Source: Aeromicrobium chenweiae (GTDB lineage Bacteria; Actinomycetota; Actinomycetes; Propionibacteriales; Nocardioidaceae). From it: a stretch of 64,000 nt of DNA. Positions within the stretch are counted from its first letter, which is position 1, and the number at the start of each line of letters is the position of its first letter. The notes below the pieces were generated by a model that was given only the letters and a program-made list of their open reading frames with translations, did not search any database and was not told where the DNA came from. A program made the position numbers and the translations under genes. Location of the stretch: NCBI RefSeq assembly GCF_003065605.1, contig NZ_CP026952.1, positions 3,653,742-3,717,741 of the forward strand, given 5' to 3'. This document shows positions 20,863-28,596 of this stretch, piece after piece.

Positions 20863-21223
20863 CGATGAGTTCCTTTCGTCGTCATGCCGAGCCTAGGTCC
20901 CGGCGCCGACACAACTGCCGACCCGTCACAGTAGGCCCCGTGCGTGTCGTCACCAAGACGGTGCCGCACAGGGGGTGTGCGCAACGTCCTCAATGCTGTG
21001 GAAAACGCCGAGAGCCATGTGCACAGCCGGTGGACGAACATGTGGACAACCAAATTGTTTTTCGACCCAAACCCGGTCTGACCTGCGGGAACGCAGTTAG
21101 TTTTGTGTGGAGACAAAATAGTTGCCGGCCCGCGTTCATCCACGGGACCCTGTTCATACACTTGTCGACAAACCCCGTCACTTTGGCCCCAGTTCACCCT
21201 CCGGTCACGTCAGGAAGGACTGC
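20863..21223. promoter_or_regulatory. dnaB/MATE divergent intergenic region with DnaA-box-like sites
   Basis: This 361-base gap holds no convincing gene and is richer in A+T than its flanks. It contains a perfect actinobacterial DnaA box (TTGTCCACA on the minus strand, 21041-21049) and related TTTTCCACA at 20997-21005 (minus strand) and TTCATCCAC at 21135-21143. It also contains a TTTTGT/ACAAAA inverted repeat (21101-21118) and the palindrome TTGTCGACAA (21162-21171). The sites suggest DnaA control of dnaB, of the MATE gene, or of both; palindromes could be operators. Confidence 0.6.
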
Positions 21224-22546
21224 ATGCGGCTCCGCACCGACGTCGACCGGCAGATCCTCGCGGTCGCCGTCCCGGCATTCTTCGCCCTCGTCACCGAGCC
21301 CCTCATGCTGCTCGCCGACACCGCGATCATCGGTCACCTCGGCACCCCGGAGCTGGCCGGTCTCGCCGCAGCGGCCGTCGTCCTCGGCACGGTCGTCGGG
21401 CTGTGCATCTTCCTCGCGTACGGGAGCACCGCCGCGGTCGCCCGGCACCACGGCGCGGGCGAGGTCAGCGCGGCGTACGGGCTCGCGATCAGCAGCCTGT
21501 GGCTCGCCGCCGGGCTCGGCACCGTGCTGGGGATCGGCCTCGCCGCCACGAGCGGTCCGCTGTCCGCGGCCGTGTCGAGCTCGTCCACCGTGGCCGACCT
21601 CGCCCAGGACTACCTGCTCGTGTCGACGCTCGGCCTTCCCGCCGTCCTGGTCGTGCTGGCCGCGACCGGCGCGATGCGGGGCAGCCTCGACCTGCGCACC
21701 CCGCTGGTCGTGACCGTCGTCGCCAACATCGTCAACGTGGTGCTCAACGTGGCGTTCGTCTACGGGCTCGACTGGGGTGTCCGAGGCGCGGCGACCGGAA
21801 CCGTGCTGGCCCAGTGGCTCGCCGCGGCCTGGCTGGTCGGCGTCATCGTCCAACGGTCACGGCGAGCGGCGGCTCCCCTGGCACCCCGGATCGGCGAGAT
21901 CCTCGACGCCGCGCGCCAGGGCGTTCCGCTCATCGTCCGGACCTTGACGCTGCGAATCTCGATCGTCCTGGCGACGCTCGTCGCCGCAGACCTGGGCGAC
22001 GTCCCGCTCGCCGCCCACCAGATCGCCGCGGCCCTCGTCGGCTTCCTGGCGTTCGGCCTCGACGCGATCGCGATCGCCGGGCAGACGCTCACGGGTCGCG
22101 CCCTCGGGGCGGGCGACGCAGACCTGACCCGGGCGCTCACCCGGCGGATGATGGGCTGGGGCGTGGTGACCGGCGTGATCGCGGGGGCCGTCCTGGCGGC
22201 CGGCGCACCGTGGCTGCCGCACCTGTTCACGTCCGACGACCAGGTCCGGGACGCCCTGGTGCCCGCGCTGCTCGTCGTCGCGGCGATCCAGCCGCTGTCC
22301 GGGGTGGTCTTCGTGCTCGACGGCGTGCTCATCGGCGCGGGCGACGGGGTCTACCTGGCCGTCGCCGGAGTCGTCGTCCTCGTCGCCTACACGCCACTCG
22401 TCCTGCTGGTCGGCTGGACCGGCGCCGGCTTCACCTGGTTGTGGGTCGCGTACGGCGGATTCATCGCAGCGCGGCTCGCGACGCTCTGGCATCGCGAGCG
22501 CAGCGACGCGTGGCTGGTCCTCGGCCCGGGTCGTTCGGCAGACTGA
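21224..22546 (+). CDS. MATE-family multidrug efflux transporter
   Basis: The 440-residue membrane protein fits the length and two-lobe organisation of MATE carriers. Each lobe starts with the family pattern: ILAVAVPAFFALVTEPLMLLADTAIIGHLGTPELAG, and later ISIVLATLVAADLGDVPLAAHQIAAALVGFLAFGLDAIAIAGQTLTGRALGAGD. About twelve membrane helices are predicted. It exports cationic compounds with H+ or Na+ in exchange. ATG 21224 was chosen for its AGGAAGG ribosome site; an upstream in-frame start would run through the palindromes. Confidence 0.92.
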   Translation: MRLRTDVDRQILAVAVPAFFALVTEPLMLLADTAIIGHLGTPELAGLAAAAVVLGTVVGLCIFLAYGSTAAVARHHGAGEVSAAYGLAISSLWLAAGLGTVLGIGLAATSGPLSAAVSSSSTVADLAQDYLLVSTLGLPAVLVVLAATGAMRGSLDLRTPLVVTVVANIVNVVLNVAFVYGLDWGVRGAATGTVLAQWLAAAWLVGVIVQRSRRAAAPLAPRIGEILDAARQGVPLIVRTLTLRISIVLATLVAADLGDVPLAAHQIAAALVGFLAFGLDAIAIAGQTLTGRALGAGDADLTRALTRRMMGWGVVTGVIAGAVLAAGAPWLPHLFTSDDQVRDALVPALLVVAAIQPLSGVVFVLDGVLIGAGDGVYLAVAGVVVLVAYTPLVLLVGWTGAGFTWLWVAYGGFIAARLATLWHRERSDAWLVLGPGRSAD

Positions 22547-22550
22547 ACGC

Positions 22551-23243
22551 ATGACACGCACCGAGGAGCCCACGCCCGGACGACACCTGGACGTCCGCGG
22601 GGACGGTCCCGTGGTCGTACTGTGGCACGGCCGGGGGGCGGACTCCCGCGGGGTCCTCGACGGGCTGAGCGAGCTGATCGCCGCCCACGGGCGGACCGTC
22701 GTCACGCCCGACTGGGACGCCGGCCACGCCGACGGCGGACGCGCCGACCTGCTGACGTCCGTGCGGCGCGCTCGCGAGATCGCCACGGAGCAGGGTCAGG
22801 ACCCGGACACGATCGTCGTCGCGGGCTGGTCGCTCGGCGGAGTGGCCGCCGTCAGCCTCGCGCTCAACGCCCGGCGCCTGGGCATCGGGGTGGGCGGCCT
22901 GGTGCTCATCGCGCCCGCCGACGGCCCGCGCGCCACCGACCCGATCACGGGGCAACCGCTCCCCACCGAGCTGCCGCCGGGCGCCGGTCGGTGCCACGTC
23001 GACGTCGTCTACGGCGACGACGACACCATCACGCCACCGGACATGGTGTGCGGCCTCGAGCTGCGCCTGCGGGCCGCCGGATGGTCGACGTCGCTGCACG
23101 AGATCGCCGCCGACCACGGCGAGGTCGTCGGTGCGACGTACGACGAGCGGCGCGACGCCTTCGTCCCGGCCCGCTCCCAGCGGGCGGCCGACGGCGCGAG
23201 GACCGTGGCGGCGATCGTCGCGGCGGCTAGCCCTTCTTCGTGA
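22551..23243 (+). CDS. alpha/beta-hydrolase
   Basis: The 230-residue protein has the alpha/beta-hydrolase pattern. VVVLWHGRGADSRG forms the oxyanion strand, VVAGWSLGGVAAVS the nucleophile elbow with Ser in GWSLG, VDVVYGDDDTI the acid and DHGEVVG the likely His. It resembles small dienelactone-hydrolase/carboxylesterase types. The substrate is unknown. It follows the MATE gene by four bases, probably in one transcript, and converges on the peptide-binding lipoprotein gene, overlapping it by 17 bases. Confidence 0.75.
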   Translation: MTRTEEPTPGRHLDVRGDGPVVVLWHGRGADSRGVLDGLSELIAAHGRTVVTPDWDAGHADGGRADLLTSVRRAREIATEQGQDPDTIVVAGWSLGGVAAVSLALNARRLGIGVGGLVLIAPADGPRATDPITGQPLPTELPPGAGRCHVDVVYGDDDTITPPDMVCGLELRLRAAGWSTSLHEIAADHGEVVGATYDERRDAFVPARSQRAADGARTVAAIVAAASPSS

Positions 23244-24933
23244 AGCCCACGCGGGTCCAGTCGGGCTGCTCGAACTGCGCGGCCCCGTAGTTGGCCAGGT
23301 CCTTGCGCACCGCCACGACGATGGGGGTCACCGCCAGCGGGACGACCGGGGCCTCCTGGAGCAGCCACTCGTCGAGCTTCGCGATCCGCTTGATGCGCAG
23401 CTTCTCGTTGAGCGTTCCGAGGACGGTGTCGAACCCGGCGCCGATCCGCCGCGGCCCGATGCCGGTGAAGTTCTGGGCGGAGTCGATCGGGTAGAACAAC
23501 GGCTTGGCCGCGGTGAGCGGGAAGGCCGATCCGCGGCGCTGGAAGGTCACGAGGTCGAAGTCCAGCGGGATGACGATCTTCTCGTAGAAGTCCATGCCGG
23601 ACGGGGCGGACCGTGTCCTCACCCTGATGCCCACCGCCTCGAGGTCTGCGGCGATGGCCTTCGCCCGGGCGCTGTTGGTGGGCGTCTCGGCCGGCACCGG
23701 CAGCACGAGCCGCAGCGGTGTGCCGTCCTTGGACGCGCGCATGCCGTCCGCGCCCTTGCGGTAGCCGGCCCTGTCGAGGAGCCTCGCGGCACGGTCCGGG
23801 TCGTAGGCGATCTGGCCGGACGAGTCGCGATAGCCCCGTTGGCCGGGGAGCAGCAGCAGGCTGCCCAGCGGTGCGGGCCGGGCCCCCAGGGGTTTCGCGG
23901 CGCTGACCGCGATCGGCACCGGGTTGATCGCGTGGGCGACCGCGCGGCGCACCTCGACGTCCTTCAGCGCGCCCCGGCCGGCGTTGAGCGTCACCTGGGA
24001 CCACTCGATGCCTGCCGCGCGCTGGACGACGCCGGTCCCCTTGGCCCGGGCGTATGTCGAGGCCTGCAGGTCGACGGCGTCGAGCCCACCGTTGACGTAC
24101 GCCTCGGCCTGGAGGTCGGCGTCCGCGATGTTCCAGGTGATGCGCGAGAGCTTGGGCTTGTCGCCCCACCACCGGGGATTGGGTCGCTGGACGATGAGGC
24201 CCTTGCGGGTGTCGATCGAGGAGACCACGTACGGCCCGTTGGCGGAGATGGCTCGCTTGCGGAACCCCTGGTTGAACAGCTTGGGTGAGGACGAGACGTT
24301 CTTGGCCAGCCGCGGGTAGACGTACAGCGGCCACTCGGCGGTGGGCTCGTCGAACGTGACGGTGTACGAGAACTGGTCCTTGCCGGGCGTGACGGCCGAG
24401 ATGGCGTCGTAGCCGGCGGTGGAGACCACCTCGAAGGCGTCGTCGGAGCCGTTCTGCGCCTTCCAGAACGCGACCATGTCCTGGGCGGTGATCGAGGTGC
24501 CGCCCTGCCAGACCGCGTCACGGTTGAGGTCGACCTTGACCGTGAGCGGGTCCTTGTCGACGACCTCGACCGACCGGGCGTAGTCGGGGTCGACCGTCCA
24601 CCCGCCGTCGGCGGTGATCCGGATGGCGCTGCCCGTCGTCGGGGCGAGGATCCGCGCGGCGTCGGAGTTGGCCGAGTCGACCTGCAGCGGATTGAAGTTG
24701 GTGGGCAGGGTGCTGGCTGCGAGGCGGAGCGTGCCGCCGGGGGCGACGTCGGCGGGCGGGGCGTCACGCCACGCGGTGCTCGGCAGGGCCTGGTCGGCCG
24801 GCGTGCTGGTGGTGGTGCTGGACGCCGCAGCGGGCGGCTGGTCCGACTCGCCGCTGGACGAGTCCGTGCAGCCGGAGAGCAGAAGGCTCCCGGCGAGCAG
24901 CAGGGACGCGGCCGATGCGAGGGGGGAACGCAT
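23227..24933 (-). CDS. ABC transporter solute-binding lipoprotein (oligopeptide type)
   Basis: The 568-residue protein has a lipoprotein signal (AASLLLAGSLLLSGC) and the SBP family 5 fold. It reads LRLAASTLPTNFNPLQVDSAN, then DRAARLLDRAGYRKGADGM and DFDLVTFQRRGSAFPLTAAKPLFYP, the pattern of OppA/DppA-like binding proteins. It would capture peptides or similar solutes outside the membrane. No permease or ATPase genes adjoin it, so it is an orphan that must work with a transporter elsewhere or serve another role. The start at 24933 places the signal peptide at the N-terminus. Confidence 0.82.
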   Translation of the reverse strand: MRSPLASAASLLLAGSLLLSGCTDSSSGESDQPPAAASSTTTSTPADQALPSTAWRDAPPADVAPGGTLRLAASTLPTNFNPLQVDSANSDAARILAPTTGSAIRITADGGWTVDPDYARSVEVVDKDPLTVKVDLNRDAVWQGGTSITAQDMVAFWKAQNGSDDAFEVVSTAGYDAISAVTPGKDQFSYTVTFDEPTAEWPLYVYPRLAKNVSSSPKLFNQGFRKRAISANGPYVVSSIDTRKGLIVQRPNPRWWGDKPKLSRITWNIADADLQAEAYVNGGLDAVDLQASTYARAKGTGVVQRAAGIEWSQVTLNAGRGALKDVEVRRAVAHAINPVPIAVSAAKPLGARPAPLGSLLLLPGQRGYRDSSGQIAYDPDRAARLLDRAGYRKGADGMRASKDGTPLRLVLPVPAETPTNSARAKAIAADLEAVGIRVRTRSAPSGMDFYEKIVIPLDFDLVTFQRRGSAFPLTAAKPLFYPIDSAQNFTGIGPRRIGAGFDTVLGTLNEKLRIKRIAKLDEWLLQEAPVVPLAVTPIVVAVRKDLANYGAAQFEQPDWTRVGFTKKG

Positions 24934-24950
24934 GACGGTGATCCACCGGC

Positions 24951-24982
24951 GACGGGCCGGCACCCGGAGGTGCCGGCCCGTC
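24951..24982 (-). terminator. GC-rich hairpin after rplI
   Basis: GACGGGCCGGCACC and GGTGCCGGCCCGTC pair over 14 bases around a four-base loop, just downstream of the rplI stop. There is no T tract, which is common for actinobacterial terminators. It separates the ribosomal operon from the binding-protein gene. Confidence 0.8.
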
Positions 24983-24989
24983 AGGCGGA

Positions 24990-25436
24990 CTACTTGGAAG
25001 CCACCACGTTGAGCTTGACCTGCGCGCTCACTTCGGGGTGGACGCGCACGGCGACCGTGTGGGCGCCGAGCGACTTGATCGGGTTGCCGACCTCGATGCG
25101 ACGCTTGTCGACCTTGGCACCGGCCGTGGCCAGGGCCTCGGCGATGTCGGAGACCGTGACGGCGCCGAACAGGCGTCCGCCGGCACCGGCGCGGACGGCG
25201 ACGTTGATCGGCCCGGACTCGAGGTTGCCCTTGATGCTCTTGGCCTCCTCGAGATCGTGCACGGCGTGCGCGTCACGCGCAGCCTTGATCGACTCGACCT
25301 GCTTGGCAGCGCCCTTGCTCCACCGGATGGCGAAGTTGCGCGGCAGCAGGAAGTTGCGGCCGTAGCCGTCCTTGACCTCGACGATGTCGCCGGGGGTTCC
25401 GAGGTTCGTGACCTCGTGCGTGAGGATGAGCTTCAT
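24990..25436 (-). CDS. rplI: 50S ribosomal protein L9
   Basis: The 148-residue product has the L9 N-terminal domain ([36 protein letters not shown]) that binds 23S rRNA. A long connecting helix follows ([26 protein letters not shown]), and then the C-terminal domain ([17 protein letters not shown]). It is the last gene of rpsF-ssb-rpsR-rplI. The ATG at 25436 gives the standard N-terminus. Confidence 0.97.
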   Translation of the reverse strand: MKLILTHEVTNLGTPGDIVEVKDGYGRNFLLPRNFAIRWSKGAAKQVESIKAARDAHAVHDLEEAKSIKGNLESGPINVAVRAGAGGRLFGAVTVSDIAEALATAGAKVDKRRIEVGNPIKSLGAHTVAVRVHPEVSAQVKLNVVASK

Positions 25437-25446
25437 TCCAAACCCC

Positions 25447-25683
25447 TTAACGACCGGTGGTCGTGTAGGGAAGCAGAGCCATCTCGCGGGCGTTCTTGAT
25501 GGCCTTCGCGATGAGGCGCTGCTCCTGGACGGTGACACCCGTGACGCGGCGCGCGCGGATCTTGCCGCGGTCCGAGATGAACTTGCGCAGCAGCGCGGTG
25601 TCCTTGTAGTTGATTTCGGTGACCTTGGCCGCAGCGAGCGGGTTGCTCTTCTTCTTCGGCTTGCGGACGACTGGCTTTGCCAT
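25447..25683 (-). CDS. rpsR: 30S ribosomal protein S18
   Basis: The 78-residue S18 has [26 protein letters not shown] and the [22 protein letters not shown] ending. It binds S6 in the platform of the small subunit. The CXXC zinc-ribbon cysteines found in some S18 paralogues are absent, so this is the C-minus (zinc-independent) form. It lies between ssb and rplI. Confidence 0.97.
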   Translation of the reverse strand: MAKPVVRKPKKKSNPLAAAKVTEINYKDTALLRKFISDRGKIRARRVTGVTVQEQRLIAKAIKNAREMALLPYTTTGR

Positions 25684-25717
25684 GTTGCTCCTGGTTTCGT
25701 TTCTCTGACGTGAAGGG

Positions 25718-26303
25718 TTAGAAAGGGGGCTCGTCGGACGTTCCCCGCGTTGCCACCCCAGTCAGATCCACCCTGCGAACCGCCGCCGGAGCGGGGCTGC
25801 GTCGACCACGGGTCGTTGCCGCCCTGGGCCGGAGCGCCTCCACCGAAGTTGCCTCCGCCGGAGTTTCCTCCACCAGAGTTGCCTCCGCCGAAGCCGCCAC
25901 CTGAGTTGCCGCCACCGCCGAAGTCGCCGCCGCCGGAGCGGTTGACGCGACTCGTCTTGGCCGTGGCGAAGCGCAGGGACGGGCCGATCTCGTCGACCGT
26001 CATCTCCACGCTGGTGCCCTTGGAGCCGTCCTGCCGCTCGTAGTTGCGGACCTTCAGGGCGCCCGTCACGATGACGCGCTGACCCTTCTGGAGCGACTCG
26101 GCGACGTTCTCGGCCAGCTGGCGCCACGCATCACAGCGGATGAACAGCGCGTCGCCGTCCTTCCACTCGTTGGTCTGCCGGTCGAACGTACGAGGCGTCG
26201 ACGCGACGGTGAAGTTGGCAACTGCCGCGCCCGAAGGAGTGAACTTCAGCTCCGGGTCGTTCGTCAGGTTGCCGACGACGGTGATGTTGGTTTCGCCTGC
26301 CAT
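25718..26303 (-). CDS. ssb: single-stranded DNA-binding protein, frameshifted near the 3' end
   Basis: The OB-fold domain is intact ([25 protein letters not shown] to about residue 115) and is followed by a Gly/Asn-rich linker. In the initial frame the protein does not end; it reads past the expected stop and merges in frame with rplI. The diagnostic C-terminal tip TSDEPPF with stop TAA (25718-25720) is present but shifted by one base. Removing one G of the GGGG run (CCCC at 25743-25746 on the plus strand) restores a 194-residue SSB ending [12 protein letters not shown]. The tip recruits replication and repair partners and is essential, so an assembly indel is the likeliest explanation. Confidence 0.93.
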
Positions 26304-26372
26304 GGGGCGCAGCCTTTCAGGTGTGTGGGTGTCTGACTTAGTGAACCGCAGCCATGTGACAACCGCAGCGGG

Positions 26373-26381
26373 TTGTCCACA
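26373..26381 (+). promoter_or_regulatory. DnaA-box sequence between rpsF and ssb
   Basis: TTGTCCACA, the preferred DnaA box of high-GC actinobacteria, occurs in the 97-base gap between rpsF and ssb. A single site may be chance; it is listed because a second perfect copy lies upstream of dnaB. Confidence 0.4.
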
Positions 26382-26400
26382 GTGGGTCCGTGGATCAGGC

Positions 26401-26697
26401 CTACTTCACGTCGGGACGTGTGACCTTCGTGCGCACAACGGACTCGTTGAGCGTCAGCTGGCGATCGAGCTCCTTGACCGTGGCCGGCTCCGCCTGGAGC
26501 GTGACGACGGCGTAGATGCCTTCGTTCTTCTTGTTGATCTCGTAGGCAAGACGACGCTTGCCCCACACGTCGACGTTGTCGACGGAGCCGCCGTCCTGGC
26601 GCACGACGTTGAGGTACGTGTCCAGGCTGGGGGCGACGGTACGTTCTTCGAGGTCGGGATCAAGGATGATCATGACTTCGTACGGGCGCAATGACAT
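26401..26697 (-). CDS. rpsF: 30S ribosomal protein S6
   Basis: The 98-residue product has the S6 ferredoxin-like fold ([57 protein letters not shown]). It binds S18 and 16S rRNA and is the first gene of the rpsF-ssb-rpsR-rplI operon. A strong stem-loop lies in its leader. Confidence 0.97.
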   Translation of the reverse strand: MSLRPYEVMIILDPDLEERTVAPSLDTYLNVVRQDGGSVDNVDVWGKRRLAYEINKKNEGIYAVVTLQAEPATVKELDRQLTLNESVVRTKVTRPDVK

Positions 26698-26719
26698 TCA
26701 GTCTCCTTCGGACTAAACG

Positions 26720-26738
26720 GCTGCAGGATCCCTGCAGC
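26720..26738 (-). promoter_or_regulatory. stem-loop in the rpsF leader
   Basis: GCTGCAGG-ATC-CCTGCAGC is a perfect 8-bp stem about 22 bases upstream of the rpsF start. Leaders of S6-S18 operons in several bacteria carry an RNA element bound by the S6:S18 complex. This stem, followed by a CCG in CAGCCG, is a candidate, but I cannot match the full motif. Confidence 0.4.
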
Positions 26739-26823
26739 AGGAGAGACGTTGCCGACTGGCAACCGCACAAGTCTACGGGAACACCGCCACCCGAGGCCAA
26801 TCGCGCCCGCCCCGCCCCCCTGA

Positions 26824-26908
26824 CCGCGAGTGGCGCAGGATGAAGGAAGTGAGACGGCGTGTCGTCCACTTCTGCGCCACTCGCGGGTCAGGTTGCGCCA
26901 CTCGGCGG
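26824..26908 (+). repeat. 85-bp structured repeat, copy 1
   Basis: Copy 1 has CCGCGAGTGGCGCAG (26824-26838) perfectly complementary to CTGCGCCACTCGCGG (26872-26886) around a 33-base loop, then a third GCGCCACTCG. It is an inverted copy of 27964-28050 (11 mismatches in 85). It contains the stop codon and last codons of the DUF559-like gene. The plus orientation is arbitrary. Confidence 0.9.
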
Positions 26909-27880
26909 CTTGCGGCCGCGCGGGGACGTCGTCCGGACGAACCGCCGCAACCGCCGGCGCAGCGCCTCCTGCCCGGTCCTGGACAAGGACGCGAGCCGCG
27001 CCTCGGCCCGCCAGGGGTCGACCCGACCGGGGACGTGCCGCATCCCGCGGGCGTCCTCCGCGTCCCGCACGATCCTCTCGGGGGCGTGCAGGATCTCCGT
27101 CGCGATGTAGCCGTAGCGCTCGAGGCCCGCCCGGGCCAGCGCCTTCTCGCGCCGCAGGTCCCGCTCGTGCCGGTCGCGCTCGCGGTGGTCCGACCCGTCG
27201 TACTCGGGCACCCGGTTGGTGCCGCGGATGCGCAGGTCGACCCGCGCGATCTCGACCCCGGCGGCGTTGGTGATCACCTGTTGCGGATCGACCTCGAACC
27301 CCGACAGCACGTGGAGCAGACGGAGCATGGTCTCCCACCACGACTCGCTGCGTCCGTCCGCGAGCTCGAGCGCCCGGCGCAGCACGCGGACGCCGCGGCG
27401 TCCCGGCCGCATCGTCGCCCGGATGCTCTCAATCGTCACGTCCTCGTGGTGCAGGGCGCAGTCGATCACCGCGACGAGATCGAGCAGGGCCAGGTGCTCG
27501 GCCAGCTCCACGATCGTCCACTCGGGGGACGCGACCGCCAGGTCGCCGATGCGGTGCCGGTGACCGGGCGGGATCCCGCACCTGCGGACGTAGACCCCGC
27601 GCCGGTCGTGGTGCGGCGCCTCCTGGTCGCTGCACGCGACGAGCGGGAAGCCGTCGAGCATGGGGAGCCACCAGCCGCGCAGCCTGGCGCTGGTGAGGTG
27701 GGTGAAGACGGCGTCGTCCGGCAGCTGCAGCGCGACGGCCCGGCACGTGGCGGCCAGGTCGTCGGACGTCGAGGCGAGCTGCGCGACGCCGGCGACCGGA
27801 TGGACGAAGTGCGGCGACGCTCGCAGGAGGTGCGGGGTGAAGCCGCGCTCGTGCGCCTGGGCATGTCGGATCGGTTCCAT
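26888..27880 (-). CDS. AbiEi/DUF559-like protein (restriction-endonuclease-like C-terminus)
   Basis: The 330-residue protein has an N-terminal half like those annotated as type IV toxin-antitoxin AbiEi-like (VFTHLTSARLRGWWLP, SPEWTIVELAEHLALLDLVAVIDCAL). Its C-terminal half is PD-(D/E)XK-like: DLRIRGTNRVPEYDGSDHRERDRHERDLRREKALARAG resembles the E-x-D-G-x-x-H and D-x-x-R-D core of DUF559. Such proteins are abundant in actinobacteria, without a proven function. The last codons (RKPPSGAT) are supplied by a structured repeat, and an inverted copy of the repeat lies upstream, so the gene may have travelled with the pair. Confidence 0.65.
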   Translation of the reverse strand: MEPIRHAQAHERGFTPHLLRASPHFVHPVAGVAQLASTSDDLAATCRAVALQLPDDAVFTHLTSARLRGWWLPMLDGFPLVACSDQEAPHHDRRGVYVRRCGIPPGHRHRIGDLAVASPEWTIVELAEHLALLDLVAVIDCALHHEDVTIESIRATMRPGRRGVRVLRRALELADGRSESWWETMLRLLHVLSGFEVDPQQVITNAAGVEIARVDLRIRGTNRVPEYDGSDHRERDRHERDLRREKALARAGLERYGYIATEILHAPERIVRDAEDARGMRHVPGRVDPWRAEARLASLSRTGQEALRRRLRRFVRTTSPRGRKPPSGAT

Positions 27881-27963
27881 CCCAGCACGGTCGTCGCCTC
27901 ACGCCCGCGGATTCGAGCCCCGGCGACCGACCTGTGGACGTATCTGCACGGTCCACACCCTCG

Positions 27964-28050
27964 CCGCCGAGTGGCGCAAACCGACCCGCGACTGGCGCAG
28001 AAATGGACGACTCGCCGTCCCAGAACCTTCATCTTGCGCCAGTCGCGGGC
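27964..28050 (-). repeat. 85-bp structured repeat, copy 2 (inverted)
   Basis: The reverse complement matches copy 1 at about 87% identity. Its own arms CCCGCGACTGGCGCA (27985-27999) and TGCGCCAGTCGCGGG (28035-28049) are perfectly complementary. One arm base differs from copy 1 (GAGTGG becomes GACTGG) and the partner arm changes to match (CCACTC becomes CCAGTC), which indicates selection or origin as a folded structure. It lies just upstream of the MOSC gene. Confidence 0.9.
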
Positions 28051-28071
28051 CGGGTGGGTAGCGTCTGGGGG

Positions 28072-28596
28072 GTGGAGCTGGAGATCGTGGCGCTGGTGGT
28101 GTCGCCGGTGCACCGGTACGAGGGGCGTCCCCGCGACGGCGTCCTGCCGTACGACGGCGACGAGACGCCCACGAGCGTGCAGGTCCGGGCCCATCGTGGC
28201 CTGGTCGGCGACCGGTACTTCGGCACCCGGCACTCGCGCTACTCGGTGACCCTGCTCGCCGCCGAGCAGATCGACTGGCTGCAGGACGAGATCGCCGGCG
28301 AGGGGCTGTTCCCGGCGACGACCGCGCCGTTCGACCCCGTCCTGGCCCGCCGCAACGTGGTGACCCGTGGCCTCGACGTCGACGCCCTCGTCCGGACGAG
28401 CTTCACCCTGGACGCCGGGCACGGCCCGATCCGGTTCGTCTCCCGCACCGCCGCTAGCCCGTGCGCGTGGATGAACGAGGTCTACGGCCCGGGCGCCCAC
28501 CGGGCCCTGCGCGGACGTGGTGGCATCCGGTGCGAGCCGCTCGACGACGGCGTCCTGTCGGTGGGCCCCGCGACCGTCACGGACGTCCGTTCGTAG
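28072..28596 (+). CDS. MOSC-domain protein
   Basis: The 174-residue protein starts at GTG 28072, just after the repeat. It has the MOSC core: VSPVHRYEGRP, VRAHRGLVGDRYFG, SVTLLAAEQIDWLQDE, ARRNVVTRGLDVDALV and SPCAWMNEVYGPGA. MOSC domains bind molybdenum cofactor or pyridoxal-like sulfur carriers through a conserved cysteine, here probably in ASPCAW. Stand-alone members such as YiiM reduce N-hydroxylated compounds. It overlaps the end of hrpB by 20 bases. Confidence 0.75.
   Translation: MELEIVALVVSPVHRYEGRPRDGVLPYDGDETPTSVQVRAHRGLVGDRYFGTRHSRYSVTLLAAEQIDWLQDEIAGEGLFPATTAPFDPVLARRNVVTRGLDVDALVRTSFTLDAGHGPIRFVSRTAASPCAWMNEVYGPGAHRALRGRGGIRCEPLDDGVLSVGPATVTDVRS

Noticed and set aside
20859..21197. 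Open frame across the dnaB upstream region (112 codons, minus)
   Set aside because: It overlaps the dnaB start, has no ribosome site and runs through DnaA-like boxes and palindromes; best seen as regulatory DNA.
24990..26303. A 437-residue open frame apparently fusing SSB to ribosomal protein L9
   Set aside because: The middle is an out-of-frame translation of rpsR, both end genes have normal homologous boundaries, and one base restores a normal SSB. It is a frameshift artefact or lesion, not a real fusion.
27895..27930. tRNA T-arm-like sequence (CTCGAATCC on the minus strand)
   Set aside because: The flanking bases do not form a proper 5-bp T stem and no acceptor, D or anticodon arms can be drawn around it.
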